From the NCBI GenBank assembly GCA_964533275.1, contig CAZHJK010000008.1:27819-91818 (forward strand): DNA of 64,000 nt. The letters are read 5' to 3'. The notes below the pieces were generated by a model. That model had not been told where the DNA came from. It saw nothing but the letters and a program-made list of their open reading frames with translations, and ran no database searches. Each line of letters opens with the position of its first letter. Position 1 is the first letter of the stretch. Positions 34,848-43,789 of the stretch are shown in pieces. A program made the position numbers and the translations under genes. The stretch is from CAZHJK01 sp964533275. Its GTDB lineage: Bacteria > Bacillota > Clostridia > Eubacteriales > Garciellaceae.

Positions 34848-35975
34848 TTATACCTCACCCCTTAAAACTTTAGTACCAATTTCCATTGCTTTTTTTAAAA
34901 TTTTTATTTGTTTTTCATCTTTTTCTATTTGTAATTTATTATGGATTTCTAGAATATAAGAAGATAATAATGTATCACCGTAAATTAATTTATCTATATC
35001 ATAATTTGGTTTTGTATTATCTTCAATTTGTATGTAATATGCAATATCTTTAAATTGTCTTTCAAAAAAGTCTATAGATAATCCTAATTCCCAAGAATAA
35101 TAACCAGTCAACCTTATAGAAAATAAATTTATTTCTGGACAATAAGGGGCAATTTCTTTAATTACCTTTTTTTTAATCTCCTGTATATTAACAGCATTCG
35201 TAATATCCACATCTAAACTATAATATTGTCTATTAGAAATAGGTAGAATTGAAATAGTATTTTTCTCCTTAGTTATTTCCCCTATGATAATACCATGTTT
35301 TCCTAATTCATCAAAACCTAAAGGTTCCGGACTACCAGGATAAGCAGCAATCACTTTTCCATATATATCATTAAACTTTTTATGCTGATGATAATGCCCT
35401 AAAGCAATATAATCAAAACCGCTATGCGCTAAATCAGAGTGATTAAAGGGTATATATTTTGATTGTTTTCTAGGTGCTAATGTCATATCACTACCATGCA
35501 ACATTAATATATTAATTTTTCTTGATGGATTAATATTTAAATTTTCTAATAATGCTCTGCTTTCCTCTTGATATCCAAAACCTATTCCATGTACCGCAAC
35601 ATCTAAATCCTTTAAATTTACTTTTTCGTATTCATCTGTAAATATAAATATATTTTTATTCCATTGATAACTCTTATAAAAATGTAGCATGTGATAAGGG
35701 TCATGATTTCCTGGCAATATAAAAACATGTGTATTATCTAATTCTCCAAATCTTTGATTTACATAGTGGATAGTACTTGATTGTATATATCTTTGTTCAA
35801 ATAAATCTCCTGAAACGAGTAATAGTTCTACCCTTTCCTTTTTGGCTGTTTCTATAATTTTGTCAAAGGTTTCTAGTAAATCCCTTTGTCTCTCCATAAT
35901 TATATCATATGGTAAAATACCAGTTGTAAAACCATTGTCTAAATGTAAATCTGCAGTATGAAGAATTTTTACCAT
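34848..35975 (-). CDS. YhaO/SbcD-like DNA repair exonuclease
   Basis: A calcineurin-type phosphoesterase of 375 residues. Metal ligands lie in HTADLHLDNG, LLVSGDLFEQR, LPGNHDP, MLHGSDM and ALGHYHQH, the Mre11/SbcD pattern. A C-terminal capping region follows. It overlaps functionally with the next gene, an SbcC/YhaN-like ATPase. AGAGGTGA precedes the ATG. It lies downstream of the fur terminator and no clear promoter was found. Confidence 0.85.
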   Translation of the reverse strand: MVKILHTADLHLDNGFTTGILPYDIIMERQRDLLETFDKIIETAKKERVELLLVSGDLFEQRYIQSSTIHYVNQRFGELDNTHVFILPGNHDPYHMLHFYKSYQWNKNIFIFTDEYEKVNLKDLDVAVHGIGFGYQEESRALLENLNINPSRKINILMLHGSDMTLAPRKQSKYIPFNHSDLAHSGFDYIALGHYHQHKKFNDIYGKVIAAYPGSPEPLGFDELGKHGIIIGEITKEKNTISILPISNRQYYSLDVDITNAVNIQEIKKKVIKEIAPYCPEINLFSIRLTGYYSWELGLSIDFFERQFKDIAYYIQIEDNTKPNYDIDKLIYGDTLLSSYILEIHNKLQIEKDEKQIKILKKAMEIGTKVLRGEV

Positions 35976-36038
35976 GATTATTCACCTCTTTACCTTTAAT
36001 AACTAAAAAGAAAATGTGAAAAAGAGTATAAATATAAA

Positions 36039-36070
36039 AAATAATCCTGCAGTAAGACACAGGATTATTT
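36039..36070 (-). terminator. intrinsic terminator overlapping the fur stop codon
   Basis: An 11-base-pair stem (AAATAATCCTG with CAGGATTATTT) and a ten-base loop, followed by TTTATATT on the minus strand. The 5' arm contains the TAA of the fur-family gene. Confidence 0.85.
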
Positions 36071-36502
36071 ATCCTTGCATTTTTTGCAATAACCAAATAG
36101 CTTCAAAGTGTGATTAGTAACTTCAAATCCTTTTTTTCTTTTTACTTCCTGTTCTAACTCCTCTAATAAATCATCATCCATTTCGCTAACTTCCCCGCAG
36201 GAAAGACATATTAAATGATGATGGTTATGATCCTGCTTTGGATCTGCTAACTCATATCTATTACATCCATCATCAAAATTATGCTTATTTACAAGTCCAA
36301 TATCTTCAAATAATTGTATGGTTCTATAGACAGTTGCCAAACCAATTTCGGGACAATCCTCTTTAACTAAGTCATATATTTCTTCAATACTAAGATGCTC
36401 TCTTTCATGTTCTAAAATAACATTTAATGTATTTCTTCTTTGGGGAGTTAACTTATATCCCTTTTTCTTAAGTTCTGCTTTTATATCTTCATATAAAAAC
36501 AA
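36065..36502 (-). CDS. fur: Fur-family metalloregulator
   Basis: A DNA-binding repressor of 145 residues. A winged helix (KLTPQRRNTLNVILEHEREHLSIEEIY ... GLATVYRTIQLFEDIGLV) is followed by metal ligands HNHHHLICLSCGE and a C-terminal CKKC pair that would bind structural zinc. The Fur, Zur and PerR branches are hard to separate by eye. Proximity to feoAB and a Fur box there favour Fur. The start is TTG after AGGTGA. A TTGACA promoter lies at 36547-36575. Confidence 0.88.
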   Translation of the reverse strand: MFLYEDIKAELKKKGYKLTPQRRNTLNVILEHEREHLSIEEIYDLVKEDCPEIGLATVYRTIQLFEDIGLVNKHNFDDGCNRYELADPKQDHNHHHLICLSCGEVSEMDDDLLEELEQEVKRKKGFEVTNHTLKLFGYCKKCKDK

Positions 36503-36546
36503 GAGATCACCTGCTTTTTCATTTAATAATACATTTCATTTATATT

Positions 36547-36575
36547 AGTTTACTATGTTATACCTTTTATGTCAA
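36547..36575 (-). promoter_or_regulatory. sigma-A promoter candidate for the fur-family gene
   Basis: TTGACA, 17 bases, TAAACT, starting nine bases after the stop of the small cysteine-rich gene. No Fur box overlaps it. Confidence 0.6.
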
Positions 36576-36583
36576 TATTTTCA

Positions 36584-36754
36584 TCATTGAGTACCTTTTT
36601 CTAAATCTTTACTTCGTGTATTACATTTTATAATCCCACAGCCTGCACAATCGCTGCATTTGTTGTGTTTTTGAATGATTGTATAACATCTAGGACAGCG
36701 ATCAAGATTTTTATCATTTAGTTCATATCCACAGGTAGAACAAATTTTTCCCAT
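36584..36754 (-). CDS. 56-residue cysteine-rich protein downstream of feoB
   Basis: A short gene, ATG at 36752-36754 and TGA at 36584-36586, with AAGGA nine bases upstream that overlaps the feoB stop. The product begins MGKICSTCGYELND. It has eight cysteines: CxxC (5, 8) and CxxC (20, 23) forming a zinc-ribbon pattern, then C33-x2-C36-x2-C39 and C44, reminiscent of an iron-sulfur ligand set. There is no membrane helix, unlike known small FeoB-associated cysteine-rich proteins. It is the third gene of a Fur-box-controlled feo operon. The function is unknown. An iron-sensing or FeoB-partner role is inference. Confidence 0.75.
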   Translation of the reverse strand: MGKICSTCGYELNDKNLDRCPRCYTIIQKHNKCSDCAGCGIIKCNTRSKDLEKGTQ

Positions 36755-36766
36755 ACTGATCATTCC

Positions 36767-38638
36767 TTATAATAAAATTTGTGCCAGTATGCCTCCTACT
36801 AAGAATGCTATAATAAAACTACCTAACCATATACCTATTGATTCTTGCCAACTTCTTTCCTTAAAAATAACTAAAATTGCAGCAATACATGGTACAAATA
36901 AAGTTATGACAATCAAAGATATTATGGTCTGCATAGGAGTCAAAGCTAAACTAGTAAGTCCAGCCGCACCAAAATCTCTTCTAATTATACCCATAATAAA
37001 GGCAGTTGCTGCTTCTTTAGGAAGCTTAAGCCAAGCTTCTGTAATTGGAGCAAAAATATTTTGAACACCATCCAATAATCCTGTTATCTGCATAATAGTA
37101 ATTACAAAGGAACCAAGCATAAATAATGGCGCTGCTTCCTTTAAAAACATCCATGCTTTTGTAAAAGTTTTTTGTGCTATATTTTTTGCCTTTGGTAACC
37201 TTAAAGAAGGTAAATCTATTAATAAAGAAGAGGATTTACCTGGCAAAAACCTATTTAAAACTGTTCCTGATAGGACAAATACAATAGTGATTGTTAAAAT
37301 ATATAATACTAAATACTTTAAGCCTAATGGAGCTATAAGCCCCGCAATTACTCCTAATTGGGCTGAACAAGGAATTGTTAATCCAAGCAATGCAGTTGCT
37401 ATAACCCTTTCCCTTCTTGAACCCAGAATTCTTGTAGTAATAGTTGCCATTGTTACACAACCAAACCCTAAAATCATAGGTATAATAGCTTTTCCATTTA
37501 AACCAATCTTTGTTAAAGAACGGTCTACTAAGGTTGCCACTCTAGGTAAATAACCTGTATCCTCCATAATAGAGAGTAAAAAATAAAAACCAATAACTAG
37601 CGGTAATAATAACCCAATAATATATATTGGGACCATTGTAAGTAATCCAAATTCACCAATTAAAATAGTTCCTAATATACTATCAGAAGATAAGAACCCT
37701 TCAAAAATGCCTTTAATAAAGTTTAAATAAAAATTCCCCATTATTATTCCTTCTGTTATATCTACTATTGTCTGAGCAACAAAAACACCTATAAATTGAT
37801 ACATTAAATATAATACAGCAATTAATATTGGAATTCCTGTTAAAGGGTATAGCATATATCTGCTTAATCTAGTAACAAAGGATATTCCTTTATTAGTTTC
37901 TATTGTAACTCTATTAATAATATTATCTATATATTCTCTTCTATTGCGGTATATTCTCTCCCTTGATACTGGTTTAGTAATATTATATCTTCTTAGTATT
38001 TCTTCATCATCTTCTAGAATTAAAAGTGCTTCTGAATATTGACTTATTATTGATCGATATGCCTCCATCTCATCTAATAGAGATTCATCTCTGTTTCCTA
38101 GTCTTGCCCTTGTTATAGCTTCTTTAAGCTCAACAATTCCTTTGTTTTTAATAGCAATTGTGGGTATAATTTCAACCCCTAAAAGCTCACTTAACTTTTC
38201 TATATCTATTTCTATACCATTTTTTCTTACTTCGTCCATCATATTTAAGGCAATAACAATTGGTTTTCCCATATCTATTATTTGCTGAGTTAAAAACAAA
38301 TCTCTCTCCATATGAAGTGCATCAACAATATTAATAACTACATCGGCATTTAAGATAACATCTCTTGCGACTATTTCCTCGTCGTTAAATGAAGATACAC
38401 CATATACTCCAGGTGTATCTATTACATAATTCTCATTATATTTTCCATAATTTATATCTACAGTAGTACCTGGAAAATTAGAAACATCTACATACATACC
38501 AGTTAATGATTGAAAAAATACTGATTTCCCTACATTAGGATTGCCAACTAATACAATCTTTTTTGCATCCTTAGGTATATCTGGAATAAATTCTATCTTA
38601 TGACAGCTTTTGTTTAACTCTTTTGTCTTATGTTCCAT
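36767..38638 (-). CDS. feoB: ferrous iron transport protein B
   Basis: GTP-dependent Fe(II) permease. The 623 residues are slightly shorter than many FeoB proteins. The N-terminal G domain shows GNPNVGKSVFFQSLTG (G1), the G3 motif DTPGVYG and G4 NMMDE. A helical regulator domain follows (about 185-260). The transporter core has the gate motifs GFGCVTMATITTR and IPCSAQLGVI. It follows feoA by 17 bases. Confidence 0.95.
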   Translation of the reverse strand: MEHKTKELNKSCHKIEFIPDIPKDAKKIVLVGNPNVGKSVFFQSLTGMYVDVSNFPGTTVDINYGKYNENYVIDTPGVYGVSSFNDEEIVARDVILNADVVINIVDALHMERDLFLTQQIIDMGKPIVIALNMMDEVRKNGIEIDIEKLSELLGVEIIPTIAIKNKGIVELKEAITRARLGNRDESLLDEMEAYRSIISQYSEALLILEDDEEILRRYNITKPVSRERIYRNRREYIDNIINRVTIETNKGISFVTRLSRYMLYPLTGIPILIAVLYLMYQFIGVFVAQTIVDITEGIIMGNFYLNFIKGIFEGFLSSDSILGTILIGEFGLLTMVPIYIIGLLLPLVIGFYFLLSIMEDTGYLPRVATLVDRSLTKIGLNGKAIIPMILGFGCVTMATITTRILGSRRERVIATALLGLTIPCSAQLGVIAGLIAPLGLKYLVLYILTITIVFVLSGTVLNRFLPGKSSSLLIDLPSLRLPKAKNIAQKTFTKAWMFLKEAAPLFMLGSFVITIMQITGLLDGVQNIFAPITEAWLKLPKEAATAFIMGIIRRDFGAAGLTSLALTPMQTIISLIVITLFVPCIAAILVIFKERSWQESIGIWLGSFIIAFLVGGILAQILL

Positions 38639-38655
38639 TTGTGGCCTCCTGAATA

Positions 38656-38874
38656 CTATATAATTTCAATGTTGATTTTTTTTGCCAGTCCATCACCTAT
38701 AGCAATTTCCTGCATTCTATTTTTAATAATTACAGGACCTCCACCTATCTTTTCAGCACAAATAACCTTAGCACCTTCATATATACCCAATCGTATAATC
38801 TGATCTCGAAGACTTGAATCAGCAATTTTTTGAATTTGTATTTGTTGTCCTTTTTGAACTTTATCTAAAGTCAT
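38656..38874 (-). CDS. feoA: ferrous iron transport protein A
   Basis: Small SH3-like cytosolic protein required for FeoB function. The 72 residues include the family pattern RLGIYEGAKVICAEKIGGGPVIIKNRMQEIAIGDGLAKKI. AAGGAGG precedes the ATG. It is the first gene of the feoA-feoB operon, behind a promoter overlapped by a Fur box. Confidence 0.94.
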   Translation of the reverse strand: MTLDKVQKGQQIQIQKIADSSLRDQIIRLGIYEGAKVICAEKIGGGPVIIKNRMQEIAIGDGLAKKINIEII

Positions 38875-38919
38875 AATTTACCTCCTTGTTTAACATAAAT
38901 GGGGCAATATATAAAGATT

Positions 38920-38948
38920 AATATTGTTTAATCGATAATCATTATCAA
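38920..38948 (-). promoter_or_regulatory. feoAB promoter overlapped by a Fur box
   Basis: The 15-mer at 38933-38947 matches the Fur 7-1-7 palindrome TGATAATnATTATCA at 14 of 15 positions. It overlaps the -35 region of a promoter reading TTGATA, 17 bases, AATATT. This predicts repression of the feo operon when iron is plentiful. Confidence 0.85.
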
Positions 38949-39068
38949 TATTAAATTAAAAGTATTGCTTATTAAAAGTGTATCCTAATTGAGAACCCTT
39001 GTCAATAACATTTTTATTAATTTAATTATATTCTAAATAACCGAAATATTTTTATTCCCTAATTTTAA

Positions 39069-39761
39069 TTAAAGTAATATAGGGATTTCTTTTTTTATCT
39101 CAATTCTTTCATTATTAACTTCACAAGTAAATGCCTTAACAAAAACTCCTTTTGAATACGCCTCTACAAGACTATTTGAAAAATCAGGATCCATATCCCT
39201 ATAGGGTAAAAATAAAGTAGCATCTGGTCTTTGTATTATAAATACTATTCCAGTCTTAAACCCTTGTTTTTTCGCTTCTATTAATTCTCTAATATGTTTA
39301 TTCCCACGAATAGTCGGTGCATCAGGGAACATTGCTTTTTGATCCTTCACTAAATTTACACTTTTAATCTCGATTAAAAAAGGCTGATTATTTTGAATAA
39401 AACCAATATCAAAACGGCTATTATTAAATTTAATTTCTCTTTTTAAATCTCTTATATTGTTAAATTTTTCCAACTTCCCATGAGAGAGATAGTCGTAAAA
39501 CAGCTGATTAGCAACTCTAGAATCCACACAAATTGATATATCATTCTTTTTAACTGAAATTAAACTATAATCAGTTTTTTTATGGGAAGCAGGGTGATAT
39601 TTCATTTGCACAATAGCGTCTTTTACCAAAAGCTCTTTCATCCTGCCTGTATTTGGAACATGTACTAGGTGTATGTGTCTGTTAATTTCCACTTCAGCTA
39701 TAAATCTATTTATTCTACTTATAAATTTACCTTCCACTCGATTATTATTAAATAATTGCAT
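39069..39761 (-). CDS. sfsA: SfsA family DNA/RNA nuclease-like protein
   Basis: SfsA was named for sugar fermentation stimulation in E. coli. The family has an OB-fold and a nuclease-like domain and its cellular role is unsettled. The 230 residues contain HVPNTGRMKELL, FDIGFIQNNQPFLIEIKSVNLV and FPDAPTIRGNKHIRELIEAKKQG, all typical. The ATG follows AAGGGG by nine bases. A frame 25 codons longer has no ribosome site. Confidence 0.93.
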   Translation of the reverse strand: MQLFNNNRVEGKFISRINRFIAEVEINRHIHLVHVPNTGRMKELLVKDAIVQMKYHPASHKKTDYSLISVKKNDISICVDSRVANQLFYDYLSHGKLEKFNNIRDLKREIKFNNSRFDIGFIQNNQPFLIEIKSVNLVKDQKAMFPDAPTIRGNKHIRELIEAKKQGFKTGIVFIIQRPDATLFLPYRDMDPDFSNSLVEAYSKGVFVKAFTCEVNNERIEIKKEIPILL

Positions 39762-39825
39762 TTTAATTAGCCCCTTAATATTTTTAACAAATAAATATTT
39801 ATGTCCAATTAGAGTTTTGTAAATA

Positions 39826-39851
39826 GAAAAAAGCATATTAGATATGCTTTT
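39826..39851 (-). terminator. intrinsic terminator after the DUF1292 gene
   Basis: A ten-base-pair stem (AAAAGCATAT with ATATGCTTTT) and a three-base loop, with a T-run, overlapping the stop codon of the DUF1292 gene. Confidence 0.8.
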
Positions 39852-40111
39852 TATTCTTCCTCTTCTTCCATTAATCTCTCATATTCTTCTCGTACTTCAT
39901 CAAATTCATCATCATCTTCGATTGGTACTAATATTTCCTCACCTATATCATCATTGTCTATTCTAAAAATATAGGCAGCATCTTCTTCTGCATCTAGGGG
40001 CATAAGTATTGCATAATCGTTTTCTTTAAAGCTTAAGGTAGCTATCACCTCAAAATCTACTTCATTTCCCTTGTCATCCATTAAAGAAACAATATTCTCC
40101 TGGTTATCCAT
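39851..40111 (-). CDS. DUF1292 protein (YrzB-like)
   Basis: An 86-residue acidic protein of the DUF1292 family, with VSLMDDKGNEVDFEVIATLSFKENDYAIL and YIFRIDNDD as the recognisable core and a glutamate-rich tail. The family is consistently found next to alaS, ireB and ruvX (yqgF) in Firmicutes and has no established function. It has its own TTGACA promoter here. Confidence 0.88.
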   Translation of the reverse strand: MDNQENIVSLMDDKGNEVDFEVIATLSFKENDYAILMPLDAEEDAAYIFRIDNDDIGEEILVPIEDDDEFDEVREEYERLMEEEEE

Positions 40112-40142
40112 ACTAAATCACCACCATTTAATTAGTATTTGT

Positions 40143-40171
40143 ATTTTATTATAGTAAATATTCCCTGTCAA
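40143..40171 (-). promoter_or_regulatory. sigma-A promoter for the DUF1292 gene
   Basis: TTGACA (perfect -35), 17 bases, TAAAAT, about 32 bases before the ATG. Confidence 0.7.
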
Positions 40172-40200
40172 TATACACAAGAAATAAACTTTTATAAATT

Positions 40201-40617
40201 TTAATGTTTATATTCAAGGTAACTTTGTAATATATAAACGGCTGCTAATTTATCAATTACTTCTTTTCTCTTTTTTCTTCTAACATCTGCTTCAATAAGA
40301 GTACGCTCTGCTGCTACAGTTGTTAATCTTTCATCCCAATAAGCTATTTTAGGCTTAATTCTCTTTTTTAAAAAATTTCCAAAGTCCTGAACCTTTTGTC
40401 CTTGTGGTCCAATGGTACCATTCATATTTTTAGGCATCCCCAAAACTACTATTTCAACATCCTCATATTTATCTAGAATATCTAATAATTGCTCTAGGTC
40501 CTTTTCCAAACTTTCTCTTATAATTGTAGTAACACCTTGTGCTGTATAACCCAATAAGTCACTAACAGCTACTCCTATTGTTTTATTCCCAACATCTAAT
40601 CCTAAAATTCTTCCCAT
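40201..40617 (-). CDS. Holliday junction resolvase-like YqgF/RuvX
   Basis: RNase H-fold protein of 138 residues implicated in rRNA processing and junction resolution. Motifs: MGRILGLDVGNKTIGVAVSD, VVLGMPKNMNGTIGPQ and YWDERLTTVAAERTL. AGGAG lies seven bases before the ATG. It normally follows ireB. Here two genes (a membrane phosphatase-like protein and an aldo/keto reductase) separate them. Confidence 0.94.
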   Translation of the reverse strand: MGRILGLDVGNKTIGVAVSDLLGYTAQGVTTIIRESLEKDLEQLLDILDKYEDVEIVVLGMPKNMNGTIGPQGQKVQDFGNFLKKRIKPKIAYWDERLTTVAAERTLIEADVRRKKRKEVIDKLAAVYILQSYLEYKH

Positions 40618-40627
40618 AAATTATCTC

Positions 40628-41575
40628 CTATATTATTTTTAAACAAAACTGAGGACAATAAGCACCACAATAACCACATAGTACACATCTTTCATTATTA
40701 ACTACTGCCTTACCTTTAATCACCTTAATAGCTTGATGAGTACAATTTTTTTCACAATTCCCACAGCCCTCACACCAAAAATCAACTAAAAGTTTCCTTT
40801 GTTTTTTGCCTAACTTCTCTTTAATATTATTAGGTATATCCTTACCTTTAAAGGTTGATACATTATACATTACTTCTTCTATGGATTGCATACCCACTGC
40901 AATAGAATCTAAGCAGTCTAATGATAAAACATACTCAAAACATTTATCTTTATTATTAAGAAGATTACCCCCACCTAAAGGTTTCATACCATATATACCT
41001 TTACCTTTAGATTTCGCATATCTAATGGCACTTTCCATATCTTTTCTGTTACCATCACCAATTCCCACTCCATTTATATTAATTATTGGATGAATTATAT
41101 CTATTTCTGGTATATCAGATGCTGCTTTAACCACCTCTACCTTATGAGTTGATAAGCCTACCGCCCTAATATTTCCCTTTTTCTTCTCTTGTAAAAAATA
41201 TTCAAAGGCTTCCCAATGACCTTTTATTGTATAAATACTTTCCTGCTCATGGAGCATAAATATATCAATATATTCTCTATTTAATATATTTAATGCCTTA
41301 TGAAAATTCTTTTCTGCTCCAATTCTTTCATAATCATAGGATTTAGTTGATATAATCAATTCCTTATTACTATACTTCATCGCTTTTTGTATATGTGGAT
41401 AAGTATCATAAAGATCGGCAGTATCTATGAAATTAACTCCTTCTTCCATTGCACAGGCAATCACTTTACCTCCCTCTTCAGGAGATAAATTAGCCTGCAA
41501 AGGACCAATAGTTAATCCCCCAAAGCAAAGCTTTGAAACCTTTAAATTTGTACTTCCCAATATATTATATTCCAA
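40628..41575 (-). CDS. aldo/keto reductase with C-terminal double [4Fe-4S] ferredoxin domain
   Basis: The 315 residues form an AKR TIM barrel (LGSTNLKVSKLCFGGLTIG, FIDTADLYDTYPHIQKAM) with the catalytic Asp and Tyr in NFIDTADLYDTY. From about residue 265 a ferredoxin-like tail carries CEGCGNCEKNC and CVLCGYCGAYCP, two CxxCxxCxxxC clusters. Such fusions occur in anaerobes and probably pass electrons from ferredoxin, but the substrate is unknown. The start is TTG, eight bases after a GAGG that is part of a terminator-like hairpin. Confidence 0.88.
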   Translation of the reverse strand: MEYNILGSTNLKVSKLCFGGLTIGPLQANLSPEEGGKVIACAMEEGVNFIDTADLYDTYPHIQKAMKYSNKELIISTKSYDYERIGAEKNFHKALNILNREYIDIFMLHEQESIYTIKGHWEAFEYFLQEKKKGNIRAVGLSTHKVEVVKAASDIPEIDIIHPIININGVGIGDGNRKDMESAIRYAKSKGKGIYGMKPLGGGNLLNNKDKCFEYVLSLDCLDSIAVGMQSIEEVMYNVSTFKGKDIPNNIKEKLGKKQRKLLVDFWCEGCGNCEKNCTHQAIKVIKGKAVVNNERCVLCGYCGAYCPQFCLKII

Positions 41576-41578
41576 TTA

Positions 41579-41630
41579 AAAATCCTCACAATCTTTTAAG
41601 AACCTCACATCTTATAGATTGTGAGGTTCT
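41579..41630 (-). terminator. terminator with a competing hairpin between the membrane phosphatase-like gene and the aldo/keto reductase
   Basis: Segment 1 (41626-41616, CCTCACAATCT on the minus strand) lies in the last codons of the upstream gene. It can pair with segment 3 (41594-41584, AGATTGTGAGG) followed by ATTTTTAA, an intrinsic terminator. It can also pair with segment 2 (AGATGTGAGG, 41612-41603) in a stronger adjacent hairpin extended by AAGAA/TTCTT. The two folds exclude each other. Segment 3 holds the ribosome site of the next gene. Confidence 0.7.
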
Positions 41631-43777
41631 TGTATTAATATATATAACAAACTGAATGATAAAAATATTAAACAAGTAGCAGCAGCCACAACACCTGAAT
41701 CATTCACCATAAATCCTGTAATACTTGCAACAACAATTGCAGCCCATCCTTTTGATATATATGGGTATCTTTCAAAAACCTTCTTTAACTCTCCATAGGG
41801 TTTATAGAATAATATTGCAAAAACTATTAAAGTAGCAACTAATACTTTACTCCATATTGTAACCCCAAATAATCTAATATTCATAGCAATTTTTCTTGAA
41901 ATAATTGTAAAGATAGATATAATTCCACCCTCTTTTATTAAAGAAATTGCGCCTGCTAAATGGCTTTGACTTTCTAAAAATAAAGTATCTATAATTGCCA
42001 TTAGTGTAACAACTAAAATTACCATTATAAATCCAAATATTATTTGCTTCCATCCAATTTTTATTTTATAGATTCTTAAAAAAACAAAAGCAGTAGCCAT
42101 TGTAGCTGTAATTGTGCCTCCCACATTAGCTCCCCATTTTGGATAACCTATAACAAATATTAATATTATTAGAAGTCCAATTATTAAACTCTTAGGGATT
42201 TTATAAATTTCTTTAAGTCCGAGAAATAATACCAATGCAGAACCTATAAGTACTCCCATATATTCATTACCGACACCATAATATCTCGCTCCTATAATCG
42301 GATCATACCCAAATATAGATGTACGAATTAATGGACTTCCCATTATAATATCACCCATTAGTCCAATTGTCATTAATAAAGAAACAATAATTATTGGAAG
42401 AATTAAATTATTTACTTTTTTACCGATAAAATATACTATCCAGCTTAGAAGAGCTGTAATAATTATCATAGTAACAAAAGTCAAGGGTAAACTTTTTATT
42501 CTAAATAACGGTAAGTAAAGTAAAACCACTGGTATTACCAAGCCACTTAAAAGCAGATTTTTTATTATTGGATAATACTTATTGTTAATTTTCCCTTTTA
42601 ATAACACCATTATCAATGCTATAACTAATAAAATAATCTGATAAATTGCAAAGAATGATAAAATAGGTAGCCTATTTTTTGAAGTAGCTACAATAAAGTC
42701 GTACATATCTAATAAAGAACTTAAATGATTATCTGTAGGTAATATTTCGATTGGTTTACCTACCATATTTGTTTCTTCTATATTAAGATAGTTTAGAATA
42801 GTAGGAGCAATATCGACATTTCCTATTATCCCTTCTCTTCTAGTAGTAGAAGAAGTAAGAATACCTTTATCTATATTTTCTCCATGTAAAATTAAAGGAG
42901 TTAATTGATATCCATTCTTCATATCTTCATCACTTGCAAAGGGAGTTACTAACAATAGCATTTTCTTATCTTCTTCTATCAAACTTAATGTTTTTTTAAT
43001 GAAAGTATCTATTTCTTGAATTGCTGCTTGTTTATGTTTTTTATACATAATTGGTGATAAATTCTCTTTTTCTTCTTCTAAGCGAGTAATGTCTCCAGTT
43101 TCAACTATTGTCAATGCAGCAGAATTATCTACTAAACTATCATATATTTTTGAGAAATTAGTTCTAAATCCACCAGGATACGAAGCATCTTCAATGAGTA
43201 TTTCCGTTGATATATCCCCTTGATCTACTCTTCCCCATTTATCCATAGCAATCATAACATGAGGGTTTCTATTTTCATCACCAACATTCATATTGCCATA
43301 GGCTGCAGTTTCTAATCCCTCTTCTTTTATAAGGCTTCCTAACTGTCCTGCAATAGCTTGATATTCACCAACATCATTATATGAAATTAATTTATTAATA
43401 TCTAGATTTATTATCCCTTTATCAGGTGCATTTTTTCCAGTTCTTGAACTATAAATAAGTTTATTATCCTCTGTTGATTGATATGCTTGAGAATTTATCC
43501 AATTACCTTCTGCTCGTACACCAGCACCAATAGTCGCATAAGCTTTTGGTATAATAGCAGAACCGGCTGTACGAGTATTCATTAAGCCAATACCACTATT
43601 GTCAATCATATCTACAACAGAACCCATTTCTAACAGGTCTTGATAATTAACTTGATTTATAATTATCATTATCACCTGTTTTTCCTGGGCTGCAAAAGCT
43701 GAAGAGGGTATAATCGTTAAAATAATAAACGACATAATAATTACTATTAATGCCTTTTTGAAAAACATATTCCTCAA
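41612..43777 (-). CDS. alkaline phosphatase-fold domain fused to a polytopic membrane domain
   Basis: The 721 residues start with a signal peptide (cleavage after SAFAA near residue 30). An extracytoplasmic domain of about 310 residues follows (VIMIIINQVNYQDLLEMGSV ... GNVDIAPTILNYLNIEE), resembling the alkaline phosphatase/phosphopentomutase fold. Its catalytic threonine or serine is not obvious in the sequence. The C-terminal half has about ten or eleven membrane helices. The protein is known in Clostridia without a function; a role in envelope polymer or lipid metabolism is a guess. It follows ireB by 12 bases. Confidence 0.75.
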   Translation of the reverse strand: MRNMFFKKALIVIIMSFIILTIIPSSAFAAQEKQVIMIIINQVNYQDLLEMGSVVDMIDNSGIGLMNTRTAGSAIIPKAYATIGAGVRAEGNWINSQAYQSTEDNKLIYSSRTGKNAPDKGIINLDINKLISYNDVGEYQAIAGQLGSLIKEEGLETAAYGNMNVGDENRNPHVMIAMDKWGRVDQGDISTEILIEDASYPGGFRTNFSKIYDSLVDNSAALTIVETGDITRLEEEKENLSPIMYKKHKQAAIQEIDTFIKKTLSLIEEDKKMLLLVTPFASDEDMKNGYQLTPLILHGENIDKGILTSSTTRREGIIGNVDIAPTILNYLNIEETNMVGKPIEILPTDNHLSSLLDMYDFIVATSKNRLPILSFFAIYQIILLVIALIMVLLKGKINNKYYPIIKNLLLSGLVIPVVLLYLPLFRIKSLPLTFVTMIIITALLSWIVYFIGKKVNNLILPIIIVSLLMTIGLMGDIIMGSPLIRTSIFGYDPIIGARYYGVGNEYMGVLIGSALVLFLGLKEIYKIPKSLIIGLLIILIFVIGYPKWGANVGGTITATMATAFVFLRIYKIKIGWKQIIFGFIMVILVVTLMAIIDTLFLESQSHLAGAISLIKEGGIISIFTIISRKIAMNIRLFGVTIWSKVLVATLIVFAILFYKPYGELKKVFERYPYISKGWAAIVVASITGFMVNDSGVVAAATCLIFLSFSLLYILIQEPHNL

Positions 43778-43789
43778 AAATATCCTCTC

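Noticed and set aside
35905..36096. 63-codon open frame between yhaO and fur
   Set aside because: It overlaps the ends of two well-supported genes and the fur terminator on the same strand, and its product shows no family features.
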